From: Crassaminicella profunda
GTDB taxonomy: Bacteria; Bacillota; Clostridia; Peptostreptococcales; Thermotaleaceae
Direction of reading: 5' to 3'
Assembly (NCBI RefSeq): GCF_019884785.1
Contig: NZ_CP082326.1
Location: 1-64,000 of the forward strand
Length of the DNA stretch: 64,000 nucleotides
The notes beneath the pieces are model-generated. The model made no database searches. It worked only from the letters and a program-made list of their open reading frames with translations, and was not told the DNA's origin. The position numbers were made by a program, and so were the translations under genes. The number at the start of each line of letters is the position of its first letter. Position 1 is the first letter of the stretch. This document shows, in pieces, positions 44,373 to 53,642 of this stretch.

Positions 44373-45911
44373 ATGAATAAAAGAGTAAGAAAAATGGCTT
44401 GTGTTATTTCAATAACGGTAGCTTTATCATGGAATACAGTAGCAGCACAGGAAATGATTAACCTTCCGGTGGAGATTTCACAAAGTCAAACAGCTGAGAT
44501 TCAATTAACTATTGGAGAAGCAAATTATAAAGTAGATAATAATGTAAAAACTTTAAAAGTAGCATCCTACATAAAAGGAGAGGCACCACTTATACCATTA
44601 GATTTTATAGCAGAGATTACAGGTATTAATAGTAATGATATGGAATGGAATGATAAAAATGATACGGTAACGATTTTTAAGGATAATCGTATTATTCAAT
44701 TAACTACAAAAGATTCAAATCTAATAGTAGATGGTGCTAAATTTGATTTAGGTGTAGTGCCAGAAGTAAAAGACGGTACTATGATGGTACCATATCATGT
44801 TATTGAAAAGATTTCAGATATAAAGGCTAAATGGAATAGCGTTACAAAAACTATTAAAATTTCTGTAAAAAAACAATCAAAAGAAGAAGTTGCTTCAGGT
44901 GATTATACTTATGAATCGTTATTAACTAAAGCATTAAAAAATAGCGATGATTTACAAAAAGCAGAATTGATGGTTACACGTGCAGATTATGTAAAAGATG
45001 ATGCGAATGATGCTATAGATTATACACCAGCAGGAACTAGAAATGGTGCTGCTGATGCAAAGGCAGATGGTATATATACAGCATATAAAAGTTCTGAAAT
45101 AGGTTTTGAAAAGGCAAAGAAAAATGTAAAGACATTAAGAGAGACAATCGCCTATCAAGTAAAGAATGGTTATTATGATGTTCTCAAAAAAGAAGATAAT
45201 AAAAAAGTGGCAAAGCTACAATTAGAAATAAAAAATGAAAATAAAGAGCAATCACAGTTAAAATATGAACTTGGAGTTGTCAGCGAACTACAAAACAAAC
45301 AAGCTAAAAGAGATTGTGAGGATGCTAAAAAAGCATATGATTTATCAGTAAAAGAATTAGAAAAAAGCTATGAAACATTAAATCATGTAGTAGGATTTGA
45401 TTTAAAGGAGAGATATACATTAAAGGATGAAATTTCTTTTGAAAAGATTAAGGATGAAGATGTAGATTCTCATATTTTAGGAGTGATGAATGAAAGTCCT
45501 GAAATATGGGGAGTAGAAAAGGATAAAGAATTAGCTGACTTAGGTGTGAAATTTTATACTTTTAATGCTGGTAATATACCTTATGAAGCGAAAAAAATAG
45601 ATGCAAAAGCAGCAACGATGAATATCAATAGCAAAAAAGAAGCATATGAAAAGAATTTAAGAGCTAGCTATAATTCATTAAAGCAACTAGAAGATCAGTA
45701 CGAAAAAGATTTAATTGCATATGAAAAAGCAAAAGACGATTTAGAGACAGCAAAGCTACAATTAGAAATAGGAAATATTGCACCAATACAGCTGAAAAGT
45801 GCAAATCTTCAATTAGAGGTTTCTAAAAAACAATTAAGAGAAAGAACTATGAGCTATAATATGCTGGCTGTACAATATAATAAGCCTTGGGTGGTATCTG
45901 CATTTATATAA
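44373..45911 (+). CDS. TolC-like coiled-coil protein with N-terminal stalk modules, copy 2
   Basis: The 512-residue paralogue of the 42532 protein has the same order: signal peptide (to about 25), two stalk modules (about 35-165) and two TolC-like helical halves (about 175-512). Recognisable parts are YTYESLLTKALKNSDDLQKAE, KNVKTLRETIAYQVKNGYYD and QLKYELGVVSELQNKQAKRD. The second half is marked by ASYNSLKQLEDQYEKDLIAY and LQLEIGNIAPIQLKSANL. It starts at ATG 44373 after AGAGGAAG; the TTG at 44367 is less likely. Unlike copy 1 it has its own promoter and palindromic operator, so the copies are probably regulated differently. Confidence 0.78.
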   Translation: MNKRVRKMACVISITVALSWNTVAAQEMINLPVEISQSQTAEIQLTIGEANYKVDNNVKTLKVASYIKGEAPLIPLDFIAEITGINSNDMEWNDKNDTVTIFKDNRIIQLTTKDSNLIVDGAKFDLGVVPEVKDGTMMVPYHVIEKISDIKAKWNSVTKTIKISVKKQSKEEVASGDYTYESLLTKALKNSDDLQKAELMVTRADYVKDDANDAIDYTPAGTRNGAADAKADGIYTAYKSSEIGFEKAKKNVKTLRETIAYQVKNGYYDVLKKEDNKKVAKLQLEIKNENKEQSQLKYELGVVSELQNKQAKRDCEDAKKAYDLSVKELEKSYETLNHVVGFDLKERYTLKDEISFEKIKDEDVDSHILGVMNESPEIWGVEKDKELADLGVKFYTFNAGNIPYEAKKIDAKAATMNINSKKEAYEKNLRASYNSLKQLEDQYEKDLIAYEKAKDDLETAKLQLEIGNIAPIQLKSANLQLEVSKKQLRERTMSYNMLAVQYNKPWVVSAFI

Positions 45912-45947
45912 GTAACTATAATAAATTGTATTAAAAATAAACATATA

Positions 45948-45984
45948 AAACTCAACTAAAATTAAAACGTTAGTTGGGTTTTAT
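45948..45984 (+). terminator. Rho-independent terminator of TolC-like copy 2
   Basis: AAACTCAACTAA and TTAGTTGGGTTT form a 12-bp stem (one wobble) followed by TATT. The U tract is modest. Confidence 0.75.
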
Positions 45985-46210
45985 TAATATTAAAAAAAGA
46001 TGCTTAAAAGGTGAATTTAAGCAAAGAAGACACTGATGAAGTAATATATGTATGGTTTTATTAAATACTATCTAAATAGAAAAAGGGGTTAAGAGTAGTG
46101 TGAATGATTTTTATGGACAATAATTAAAACGAAATATTCATAAAATATAAAAAATATGGTAAAATAACACAAAGAACATATATTAAATGATTGTGAAAGG
46201 GAGATGAAAA
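45985..46210 (+). other. Intergenic region before the MORN gene
   Basis: A small hairpin, GCTTAAA/TTTAAGC, lies around 46002-46022. A possible promoter with TTCATA and an extended -10 TGGTAAAAT lies just upstream of the MORN gene (about 46136-46165). No reading frame of note was seen. Confidence 0.4.
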
Positions 46211-47320
46211 ATGAAAAACAGGGTATTGTTATGTGTTGTTTGTATTTTAATTGTAATGATGGGTATACCAACCTATGCGTCTGAGACACCCATTAAAGTT
46301 GTTGTAAATGATGAAACATTGAAGTTTGATGTAGATCCTCAAACGGTTGAAGGAAGAACATTAGTACCATTCAGAGGGATTTTTGAAGCTTTAGGCGCGG
46401 ATATTGACTGGGATGCAACCGATAAAGTTGCTATTGGAAAAACAGCAAGTACAATAATAAAACTTCCTATAGGAAAAAACTGGGCCACTGTAAATTCAAA
46501 ACAAGTTAAGTTAGATGTACCTGCAACGATTATTCAAGGAAGAACTTTTGTACCTGTTAGATTTATTGCTGAAAGCTTAGGAGCAACAGTTGGATGGGAT
46601 AGTCAAACCAAAACGGTAAAGATTGATAAAAATAGTGACAAAGAACATGTTAAAGATTATTCTATATGTATAGCTGGTGGCAATGGCTTTTATACTGGAG
46701 AAATGGAAGAACAAAGAGCACATGGTAACGGGATTATGGAATTTTCAGGGGCAAATTCTATGAGAGTGGTAAAATATGAAGGAGAATTCAGAAATAATAA
46801 ATTTGTTGGGAAAGGTACTCTTGAATATGTAAATGGAGATAAATATCAAGGAGAATTTGTAGATAATAAAAGAAATGGTAAAGGTACATTTACGTGGGAT
46901 AATGGCGATGAGTATGTTGGTGTTTGGAAAGATGATTTAAGAAGTGGTCAAGGAACAAAAGCATGGGACAATGGAGACAAATATGTTGGTTCTTGGGACA
47001 ATGATAAGGCCAATGGAGAAGGTACAAAAACATGGGCGAATGGAGATAAGTATGTTGGTACTTGGAAAGATGATTTAAGAAGTAATCAAGGAACAATGAC
47101 ATGGGCAAATGGAGATCAGTATGTTGGTGAGTGGAAAGAGGATCAACTTGATGGAAAAGGAACATTGACTTTAGCTAATGGAGAGAAATTTGAAGGTAAA
47201 TGGAAAAAAGGGTTGAAAGATGGACGAGGTAAGCTTACAGATGTTAATGGAAAAGTAACAAGTGGTATTTGGGAAGAAGATAAATTAACTGTTAACGATG
47301 AGGATTGGAAAGCTAATTAG
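46211..47320 (+). CDS. Secreted stalk-domain protein with MORN repeats
   Basis: The 369-residue protein has a signal peptide (1-24, ending YAS). Two complete stalk modules (about 30-140) follow, with EGRTLVPFRGIFEALGADI and QGRTFVPVRFIAESLGATV, each followed by a W-D strand. At least seven MORN repeats (about 160-355) come next, each of the form Y-x-G-E/x-W/F-x-x-x-x-x-x-G-x-G-T-x-x-x-x-N-G-D. MORN rods usually bind lipid or protein surfaces. A secreted version next to wall proteins suggests a scaffold. The RBS AAAGGGAGATG precedes the ATG. Confidence 0.88.
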   Translation: MKNRVLLCVVCILIVMMGIPTYASETPIKVVVNDETLKFDVDPQTVEGRTLVPFRGIFEALGADIDWDATDKVAIGKTASTIIKLPIGKNWATVNSKQVKLDVPATIIQGRTFVPVRFIAESLGATVGWDSQTKTVKIDKNSDKEHVKDYSICIAGGNGFYTGEMEEQRAHGNGIMEFSGANSMRVVKYEGEFRNNKFVGKGTLEYVNGDKYQGEFVDNKRNGKGTFTWDNGDEYVGVWKDDLRSGQGTKAWDNGDKYVGSWDNDKANGEGTKTWANGDKYVGTWKDDLRSNQGTMTWANGDQYVGEWKEDQLDGKGTLTLANGEKFEGKWKKGLKDGRGKLTDVNGKVTSGIWEEDKLTVNDEDWKAN

Positions 47321-47347
47321 TAATATATAATTAAATATGCAGTATTA

Positions 47348-47386
47348 AAAGGGGTTATCTTAAATTAATAAGATAGCCCTTTATTA
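47348..47386 (+). terminator. Rho-independent terminator of the MORN gene
   Basis: AAAGGGGTTATCTT and AAGATAGCCCTTT form a 13-bp stem with one bulge, followed by ATTATTTT. Confidence 0.8.
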
Positions 47387-47425
47387 TTTTATATAAAAGA
47401 TTTATATGAATAATACTATTATACA

Positions 47426-47455
47426 TTGTCAAAAAAAGCAATTTAGTGTTATAAT
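47426..47455 (+). promoter_or_regulatory. Sigma-A promoter of kal-kce
   Basis: TTGTCA (47426-47431) and TATAAT (47450-47455) have an 18-bp spacer, and TGT before the -10 makes it an extended -10. No -24/-12 element is present, unlike the kdd-kam operon. Confidence 0.8.
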
Positions 47456-47529
47456 GATATGGGCATGATTTATCTTTTATGACTTTCAATATCTTTATAA
47501 AAAAACAAAAGATATTAGGAGGAATAAAA

Positions 47530-47919
47530 ATGGAAACAATTAAAACTATGTTAAGATTAAGAATGAGTGCAAAGGATGCACATTACGGTGGAGAATTAGT
47601 TGATGGAGCACATATGGTACATTTATTTGGAGACCTTGCTACAGAATTACTAATTATGCGTGATGGAGACGAAGGTCTTTTTGCTGGATACGAAGAAATC
47701 AAATTCTTAGCACCAGTTTATGCAGGAGACTACATTGAAGTAGTTGGAGAAATCATCAAAGAAGGAAACAGTTCAAGAAAAATGAAGTTTGAAGCAAGAA
47801 AAGTTGTTGTTTCAAGAAAAGACATTAGTGCATCAGCTGCTGACGTATTAGAAGAGCCAATCGTTGTTTGTACAGCAATCGGAACTTGTGTGACACCAAA
47901 AGACTGCCAAAGAAAATAA
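47530..47919 (+). CDS. kal: 3-aminobutyryl-CoA ammonia-lyase
   Basis: Kal removes ammonia from L-3-aminobutyryl-CoA to give crotonyl-CoA in lysine fermentation. The 129-residue protein is a small hot-dog-fold enzyme, recognisable from [20 protein letters not shown] and [18 protein letters not shown] use ATG 47530, which follows AGGAGGAATAAA, not the upstream in-frame ATG at 47479. It starts 75 nt after its promoter and is followed 49 bp later by kce. It is separated from the rest of the pathway genes by about 36 kb. Confidence 0.93.
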   Translation: METIKTMLRLRMSAKDAHYGGELVDGAHMVHLFGDLATELLIMRDGDEGLFAGYEEIKFLAPVYAGDYIEVVGEIIKEGNSSRKMKFEARKVVVSRKDISASAADVLEEPIVVCTAIGTCVTPKDCQRK

Positions 47920-47968
47920 TTAAAGAAAATATTATTTTTTAAATGAAAAGTTAAGGGGGAGCACAAGA

Positions 47969-48817
47969 ATGGAAAAATTAATTATAACAGCTGCTATATG
48001 CGGAGCGGAAGTTACAAAAGAACATAATCCAAATGTTCCATATACTGTAGAAGAAATTGCTAGAGAAGCAGAATCTGCTTACAAAGCAGGAGCTAGTATT
48101 ATTCACCTTCATGTACGTGAAGATGATGGTACACCAACTCAAGATAAAGCTAGATTTAAAGCATGCATTGATGCAATAAGAAAGCTTTGTCCAGATGCAA
48201 TCATCCAACCTTCAACAGGTGGAGCAGTAGGTATGACAGATTTAGAAAGACTTCAATCTACAGAAGTTGAAGAGCCAGAATTAGGACTTAAACATCCAGA
48301 AATGGCAACTCTTGACTGTGGTACTTGTAATTTTGGTGGAGATGAAGTATTTGTAAATACAGATAATACAATCAAAAACTTTGGTAAAATCATGATTGAA
48401 AGAAATGTAAAACCTGAAATCGAAGTATTTGACAAAGGTATGGTTGATATTGCCATCAAAATGCACAAAAAAGGATACATCAAAGCACCAATGCACTTTG
48501 ATTTTGTATTAGGTGTTCAAATGACTGCTACAGCTAGAGACTTAGCATTCATGGTAGATAGTATTCCAGCTGGTTCTACATGGACAGTAGCAGGTATTGG
48601 TAGAAGCCAATTCCAAATGGCAGCTATAGCTATTGCTATGGGTGGACATGTAAGAGTAGGTTTCGAAGATAATGTTTACATCAAAAAAGGTGTTCCAGCA
48701 GATAGCAATGGACAATTTGTTGAAAAAGTTGTTCGTATTGCAAAAGAGGTAGGAAGAGAAATCGCAACTCCTGCTGAAGCAAGAGAAATCTTAGGATTAA
48801 AACCATTAAATAAATAA
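47969..48817 (+). CDS. kce: 3-keto-5-aminohexanoate cleavage enzyme
   Basis: Kce condenses 3-keto-5-aminohexanoate with acetyl-CoA and cleaves the product to acetoacetate and L-3-aminobutyryl-CoA. The 282-residue protein is a zinc-dependent TIM-barrel of the BKACE (DUF849) family. Visible motifs are AAICGAEVTKEHNPNVPYT near 9, the metal-binding IIHLHVREDDGTPTQD near 45 and GGHVRVGFEDNVYIKKG near 228. An AAGGGGGAG site precedes the ATG. It completes the pathway with kal and the distant kdd-kam operon. Confidence 0.96.
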   Translation: MEKLIITAAICGAEVTKEHNPNVPYTVEEIAREAESAYKAGASIIHLHVREDDGTPTQDKARFKACIDAIRKLCPDAIIQPSTGGAVGMTDLERLQSTEVEEPELGLKHPEMATLDCGTCNFGGDEVFVNTDNTIKNFGKIMIERNVKPEIEVFDKGMVDIAIKMHKKGYIKAPMHFDFVLGVQMTATARDLAFMVDSIPAGSTWTVAGIGRSQFQMAAIAIAMGGHVRVGFEDNVYIKKGVPADSNGQFVEKVVRIAKEVGREIATPAEAREILGLKPLNK

Positions 48818-48825
48818 GTGGATAA

Positions 48826-48850
48826 AAGAACCTCAATAGAGGTTCTTTTT
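48826..48850 (+). terminator. Rho-independent terminator of kal-kce
   Basis: AAAGAACCTC and GAGGTTCTTT form a perfect 10-bp stem with loop AATA, followed by Ts. Confidence 0.92.
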
Positions 48851-49049
48851 GCTTTTAACATAAAAAACTTTTGTATATAATATAGATAGATACAAAGAAT
48901 CAAAATTTTCATTTTATAAAATTAAAGATGATATAATATAGTAAAATCTTAAGGGGTAAAGATTATATTTTATTAAAATATAAATGTTACAATATTACAA
49001 TAAGAATATAAGCATTTATTAGATTACCAAAAATAGAGGAGGAACAAAA

Positions 49050-49688
49050 ATGAAATTATTCATCGATACTGCAAATGTGGAAGAAATAAGAGAAATAAGC
49101 CAATGGGGAGTATTATCAGGGGTGACAACCAATCCAAGCTTGATTGCAAAGGAAGGACGTGATTTTGAAGCCGTCCTAAAAGAAATCGTAATGTTAGTGG
49201 ATGGTCCTATCAGTGCAGAAGTGATGGGAGAGACAGCTCCTGAAATGATGAAAGAAGGAGAAGCTTTAGCAAAGTTACATAAAAACATTGTGATCAAAAT
49301 TCCTATGACGTCAGAAGGACTAAAGGCAGTAAAAGGGTTATCAGAGAAAAATATTAAAACCAATGTGACTTTGGTATTTTCTGCAAATCAAGCACTTTTA
49401 GCAGCCCGAGCGGGAGCAAGCTTTGTGAGTCCTTTTGTAGGAAGAATGGACGATATCGGAAATCCTGGGATGGATTTAATCAGTGATATTGTAAATATTT
49501 TTGAACTTCATGGGATCAATACAGAAATTATTGCAGCTAGTATTCGCCATACAGCCCATGTGATGGAATCAGCACAAAACGGAGCACATATTGGGACGAT
49601 TCCTTATAAAGTATTTAAGAATATGCTAAATCATCCACTAACAGATAAAGGAATAGAGAGATTTAAAGCAGATTGGAACAATCGATAG
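49050..49688 (+). CDS. fsa: Transaldolase-like fructose-6-phosphate aldolase
   Basis: The 212-residue enzyme belongs to the short TalC/FSA branch of transaldolases, a TIM barrel acting on fructose 6-phosphate or sedoheptulose 7-phosphate. Motifs are [13 protein letters not shown] at the start, [13 protein letters not shown] near 25 and the Schiff-base lysine in [16 protein letters not shown] near 87. Full-length transaldolases are over 300 residues, so the short form is clear, but transaldolase and aldolase activity cannot be separated by eye. AGGAGG precedes the ATG. It lies upstream of two glpX genes, consistent with a sugar-phosphate module. Confidence 0.88.
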   Translation: MKLFIDTANVEEIREISQWGVLSGVTTNPSLIAKEGRDFEAVLKEIVMLVDGPISAEVMGETAPEMMKEGEALAKLHKNIVIKIPMTSEGLKAVKGLSEKNIKTNVTLVFSANQALLAARAGASFVSPFVGRMDDIGNPGMDLISDIVNIFELHGINTEIIAASIRHTAHVMESAQNGAHIGTIPYKVFKNMLNHPLTDKGIERFKADWNNR

Positions 49689-49695
49689 GGGAAAA

Positions 49696-49727
49696 AGTAT
49701 GTTATAATCATACCAGTATGTTATAAT
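49696..49727 (+). promoter_or_regulatory. Duplicated extended -10 element before the glpX pair
   Basis: AGTATGTTATAAT occurs twice, at 49696-49708 and 49715-49727. Each copy is a TGTTATAAT extended -10, 19 bp apart. Two overlapping promoters, or one that was duplicated, could drive glpX with a leader of about 250 nt. I see no clear -35 for either. Confidence 0.45.
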
Positions 49728-49986
49728 AGTTTTGCATGGAATGGTTATTTAAGCTGATTATAAATAACTATTTCATGTAGGATTACTATAAATGCTGGAT
49801 ATAGATATACAACTTTTATAGATTTCTTAGTTATAAATTAATTTTCGGTTATGTTTATCTATATAGGAGTTAGAAGTTATCGTTAAATAAAATTTCTTTT
49901 TTAAGTTGTTTATCTATGGCAGCATTTAAGATATACTATAAGTATTTGTGGATTGTAACAGATATATTTTTACTGGAGGTAGGAAG
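49728..49986 (+). other. Long leader or intergenic region before glpX
   Basis: About 260 bp of AT-rich sequence without a convincing reading frame. No strong hairpin was found. The glpX ribosome-binding site GGAGGTAGG lies at its end. Confidence 0.4.
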
Positions 49987-50982
49987 ATGGATAGAAATTT
50001 AGCTTTAGAACTTGTAAGAGTGACAGAAACAGCTGCACTTGCGTGTGGAAGATATATGGGCAGAGGAGAAAAGGATATTGCAGATCAAGCAGCAGTAGAT
50101 GGCATGAGAAAGGCTTTTTCAGATGTAGCAATAAAAGGAACGGTTGTTATTGGAGAAGGAGAGCTTGATGAAGCACCTATGCTTTATATTGGAGAAAAGG
50201 TAGGGACATGCAGAGAGAATGATATGGAAGTAGACATTGCAGTAGATCCCCTTGAAGGAACAAATTTGATTGCAAAAGGGCTTCCAAATGCTATTGCTGT
50301 TTTAGCCATGGCACCTAAAGGAACATTGTTAAATGCACCTGATACATATATGAGAAAAATTGCTGTAGGACCAAAGGCAAAGGGGTGTATTGATTTAGAA
50401 GCTTCTGTTGAACAAAATTTAAAGGCAGTTGCAAAGGCCCTTAATAAAGATATCAATGATCTAACTTTGATTATTCAAGATAGAGAAAGACATGAAGACA
50501 TCATTAAGGAAGCTAGAAAAGTAGGTTGTCGTATTAAACTATTTAGTGATGGAGATGTGGCTACAGCTATTGCTACGTGTTTTGAAGATACAGGAATAGA
50601 TATATTTATGGGAATTGGTGGAGCACCAGAAGGTGTGATTGCAGCTGCTGCCATTAAATGTATGGGAGGAGAAATGCAAGGAAAGATCATTCCCCTTTAT
50701 GAGGAAGATGCAATGCGATGTGAAGAATTAGGATGGACAGAAGAAAAAAGAGAAAAATTATTGACTTTAGATGATTTAGTAAATACAGATGATGTATTGT
50801 TTGTAGCTACGGGTGCTACTGATGGAGAGCTATTAAAAGGGGTAACTTATTTAGAAAATAATAGAGCAAAGACTCAATCAGTTGTTATGCGTTCTAAAAC
50901 AGGAACGATTAGATTTGTTGATGCTATTCATAAACTAGATAAGAATGATGCATTGATAGAGACATTAGCTAAACATAAATAA
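49987..50982 (+). CDS. glpX: Class II fructose-1,6-bisphosphatase, first copy
   Basis: The 331-residue GlpX-type phosphatase removes the 1-phosphate of fructose 1,6-bisphosphate in gluconeogenesis. Motifs are GEGELDEAPMLYIGE near 57, the metal-site VDPLEGTNLIAKG near 85, DRERHEDIIKEAR near 165 and GIGGAPEGVIAAAAIK near 207. I use ATG 49987 after GGAGGTAGG. A second glpX starts 13 bp later and shares most residues, so the two arose by tandem duplication. This copy has glutamate in the DPxE/DGT motif, like E. coli GlpX. Confidence 0.93.
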   Translation: MDRNLALELVRVTETAALACGRYMGRGEKDIADQAAVDGMRKAFSDVAIKGTVVIGEGELDEAPMLYIGEKVGTCRENDMEVDIAVDPLEGTNLIAKGLPNAIAVLAMAPKGTLLNAPDTYMRKIAVGPKAKGCIDLEASVEQNLKAVAKALNKDINDLTLIIQDRERHEDIIKEARKVGCRIKLFSDGDVATAIATCFEDTGIDIFMGIGGAPEGVIAAAAIKCMGGEMQGKIIPLYEEDAMRCEELGWTEEKREKLLTLDDLVNTDDVLFVATGATDGELLKGVTYLENNRAKTQSVVMRSKTGTIRFVDAIHKLDKNDALIETLAKHK

Positions 50983-50995
50983 GGGGGATTTAATA

Positions 50996-51964
50996 ATGGA
51001 TAGAAATTTAGCCATAAATTTAGCGAGAGTTACGGAGGCTGCTGCATTAGGAGCGGCAAAATACATGGGTAGAGGCGATAAAAATATCGCTGATCAGGCA
51101 GCTGTTGATGGTATGAGAAATATGCTTGATACTTTAAACATAGACGGCGTTGTGGTAATCGGTGAAGGAGAAATGGATGAAGCTCCAATGCTTTATATTG
51201 GAGAGCAGATCGGAAAAGCAGAAGATGGATGCATCCAGGTAGATATAGCCGTAGACCCTGTAGATGGAACAAATTGTGTTGCAAAGGGACTTCCAAATGC
51301 TGTAGCCGTTGTTGCTGTAGCACCAAAGGGACATTTATTAAATGCGCCTGATATGTATATGGATAAAATAGCAGTAGGACCTAAAGCAAAAGGTGTAATT
51401 AATTTAAATGCACCTGTAAAAGAGAATTTGTTAAATGTTGCAAAAGCATTGAATAAAAATATTACAGACCTTACGGTTACTATGTTGGATCGAGAAAGAC
51501 ATGAAGGTATTATTAAGGAATGTAGAGAACTAGGTGCAAGAATTAAGTTATTTCAAGAAGGAGATGTGGCTGCTGCTATTGCTACTTGCTTTGAAGATAG
51601 AGGGGTAGATATTATGCTTGGAATCGGTGGAGCACCAGAAGGTGTTATCGCTGCAGCTGCAATAAAATGTTTAGGTGGAGAATTCCAAGGGAAATTAGTT
51701 CCTTACGAGGAAGAAGAAAGAGAAAGATGCAAAAAGATGGGCGTAGATTGTGAAAAAGTATTACAGCTAGAGGATTTGGTAAAGGGAAATGAAGTATATT
51801 TTGCTTCTACTGGTATATCTGACGGAGACTTGCTAAAAGGTGTTACCTATGCTGAAAACAATATGGCAAGAACGCATTCTGTTGTTATGAGAGCAGAAAC
51901 AGGAACCATCCGATTTATAGAGACGATTCATAAATTAGATCAAAAACCTGAATATGCAAAATAA
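50996..51964 (+). CDS. glpX: Class II fructose-1,6-bisphosphatase, second copy
   Basis: The 322-residue paralogue has the same motif order: GEGEMDEAPMLYIGE near 56, VDPVDGTNCVAKG near 84, DRERHEGIIKECREL near 164 and GIGGAPEGVIAAAAIK near 206. The third motif residue is aspartate where copy one has glutamate. This could affect metal or substrate preference, for example sedoheptulose bisphosphate, but that is inference. AAGGGGG precedes the ATG and the 13-bp spacing implies one transcript with copy one. Confidence 0.93.
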   Translation: MDRNLAINLARVTEAAALGAAKYMGRGDKNIADQAAVDGMRNMLDTLNIDGVVVIGEGEMDEAPMLYIGEQIGKAEDGCIQVDIAVDPVDGTNCVAKGLPNAVAVVAVAPKGHLLNAPDMYMDKIAVGPKAKGVINLNAPVKENLLNVAKALNKNITDLTVTMLDRERHEGIIKECRELGARIKLFQEGDVAAAIATCFEDRGVDIMLGIGGAPEGVIAAAAIKCLGGEFQGKLVPYEEEERERCKKMGVDCEKVLQLEDLVKGNEVYFASTGISDGDLLKGVTYAENNMARTHSVVMRAETGTIRFIETIHKLDQKPEYAK

Positions 51965-51982
51965 ATGATTGATTGTTAAGCC

Positions 51983-52011
51983 TTGACAAGTAAAATCCCA
52001 CCCTATAAAAT
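51983..52011 (+). promoter_or_regulatory. Sigma-A promoter upstream of rho
   Basis: TTGACA (51983-51988) and TAAAAT (52006-52011) have a 17-bp spacer. An extended -10, TGTTATAAT, around 52114-52122 may be a second start. Confidence 0.6.
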
Positions 52012-52050
52012 GGTAACCATTAATAGGAACTTCTAAAACTTATCTAAAAT

Positions 52051-52100
52051 GTGGCAAGGAACCTTTTACTTTGACAGTAAAGGAGAATTGCCACTTTTAT
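52051..52100 (+). promoter_or_regulatory. Leader hairpin upstream of rho
   Basis: GTGGCAA (52051-52057) pairs with TTGCCAC (52088-52094). Inside, CCTTTTACT and AGTAAAGG pair with one bulge. TTTTAT follows. It could end transcripts from glpX or attenuate rho; the U tract is too short for a confident terminator. Confidence 0.5.
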
Positions 52101-52181
52101 ACCCCATTTTCCAGTGTTATAATATAAATAGAGCGAAGAAAAATGTGTGAACCTTGTTTAAATATTAACGGAGGTGTTGAT

Positions 52182-53531
52182 TTGGATTTACAGGAAATAG
52201 AAAAAAAGAAGCTAGATGAGCTACGGCAGATGGCCAAGGAGCTTCATATAAAAAATATTAGTAAGTATAAAAAGCATGAGCTTGTGGAAATGATTAAAAA
52301 ATGTCATGAGGGGAAAAAAGATGAACCCCCAGAAAAAGTGGTAGAAAATAAAAAAATCCCTATGGATCGACAGAGACTTCCAGAAAAAATCAATAATGAA
52401 ATCGATAATAGTAGAGAAGTTGACACGGTAGAAGGTGTTTTAGAACTAACGGAAGGAACTGGCGGATTTGGATTTTTAAGATTTTACAATTTTCTTACCA
52501 GTGAAGAAGATGTGTACGTATCCCCATCTCAAATCAGAAGATTTAATTTAAAGACAGGAGATAAAATTTTAGGGATTACAAGACCTCCCAAAAGTGGTGA
52601 AAAATTTAGAGCTCTTCTATATGTACAGAAAGTCAACAATGACAATCCTGAAATTGCTGCAAAGAGACCAAACTTTGATAATCTCACACCTATTTATCCC
52701 AATAAAAGAATTACACTTGAATATAATCCTACAGACCTTTCTACAAGACTTATTGACCTGATTGCTCCTATAGGAAAAGGACAAAGAGGTCTTATTGTTG
52801 CACCCCCAAAGGCTGGAAAAACCATACTCCTTAAAAAGATTGCAAATAGTATTGCCAAAAAGCATGAAGATATTGAAATTATTGTTTTATTAATCGATGA
52901 ACGACCTGAGGAAGTTACAGATATGCAAAGGTCTATTCGAGGAGATGTGATTTACTCTACCTTTGATGAACTTCCAAGTCATCATACGAAAGTAGCAGAA
53001 ATGGTTTTAAATAGAGCTAAAAGACTTGTAGAGCATGGAAAAGATGTGGTTATATTATTAGATAGTATTACAAGGCTGGCTAGGGCTTACAACTTAACCA
53101 TTCCTTCTACAGGAAGAACTCTTTCAGGAGGACTTGATCCAGGAGCTTTGCATAAACCAAAGAGATTCTTTGGGGCAGCAAGAAATATTGAAGAAGGTGG
53201 AAGTCTTACAATCTTAGCTACTGCTTTAGTAGATACAGGAAGTCGTATGGATGATGTAATCTTTGAAGAATTTAAAGGTACAGGAAATATGGAGCTGCAT
53301 TTAGATCGTAAGCTTTCAGAGAAGAGAATATTCCCTGCTATTAATTTAAATAAATCAGGAACAAGAAGGGAAGAATTATTATTAGGTCAAAAGGAATTAG
53401 AAGTTATATGGAATATAAGACGTGCCATGTCTAATAATCCAACACAAGAAGTAACAGAAAAGATTATAGGAAAGCTAACAGCAAGTAAGACAAATTTTGA
53501 ATTTGTAGAGAAAATGAGAAATAAAATTTAA
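52182..53531 (+). CDS. rho: Transcription termination factor Rho
   Basis: Rho is the hexameric RNA helicase that ends untranslated transcripts. The 449-residue protein has an N-terminal SAP-like helical domain ([20 protein letters not shown]), a cold-shock RNA-binding domain with GGFGFLRF near 93 and a RecA-like ATPase. Walker A is [11 protein letters not shown] near 207 and the Walker B aspartate lies in [18 protein letters not shown] start at TTG 52182, 5 bp after CGGAGGTG; the ATG at 52143 lies upstream of that site. rpmE follows, a gene order common in clostridia. Confidence 0.96.
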   Translation: MDLQEIEKKKLDELRQMAKELHIKNISKYKKHELVEMIKKCHEGKKDEPPEKVVENKKIPMDRQRLPEKINNEIDNSREVDTVEGVLELTEGTGGFGFLRFYNFLTSEEDVYVSPSQIRRFNLKTGDKILGITRPPKSGEKFRALLYVQKVNNDNPEIAAKRPNFDNLTPIYPNKRITLEYNPTDLSTRLIDLIAPIGKGQRGLIVAPPKAGKTILLKKIANSIAKKHEDIEIIVLLIDERPEEVTDMQRSIRGDVIYSTFDELPSHHTKVAEMVLNRAKRLVEHGKDVVILLDSITRLARAYNLTIPSTGRTLSGGLDPGALHKPKRFFGAARNIEEGGSLTILATALVDTGSRMDDVIFEEFKGTGNMELHLDRKLSEKRIFPAINLNKSGTRREELLLGQKELEVIWNIRRAMSNNPTQEVTEKIIGKLTASKTNFEFVEKMRNKI

Positions 53532-53642
53532 ACAAAAAAAGTTCTTGAACTAAGAATGTCCATATGCTATACTATAATAGTTGAAAATTAAGATAAGATT
53601 TTTTTGATATATAGTGAATGATGATAGAAAGAGGTGAATAGC

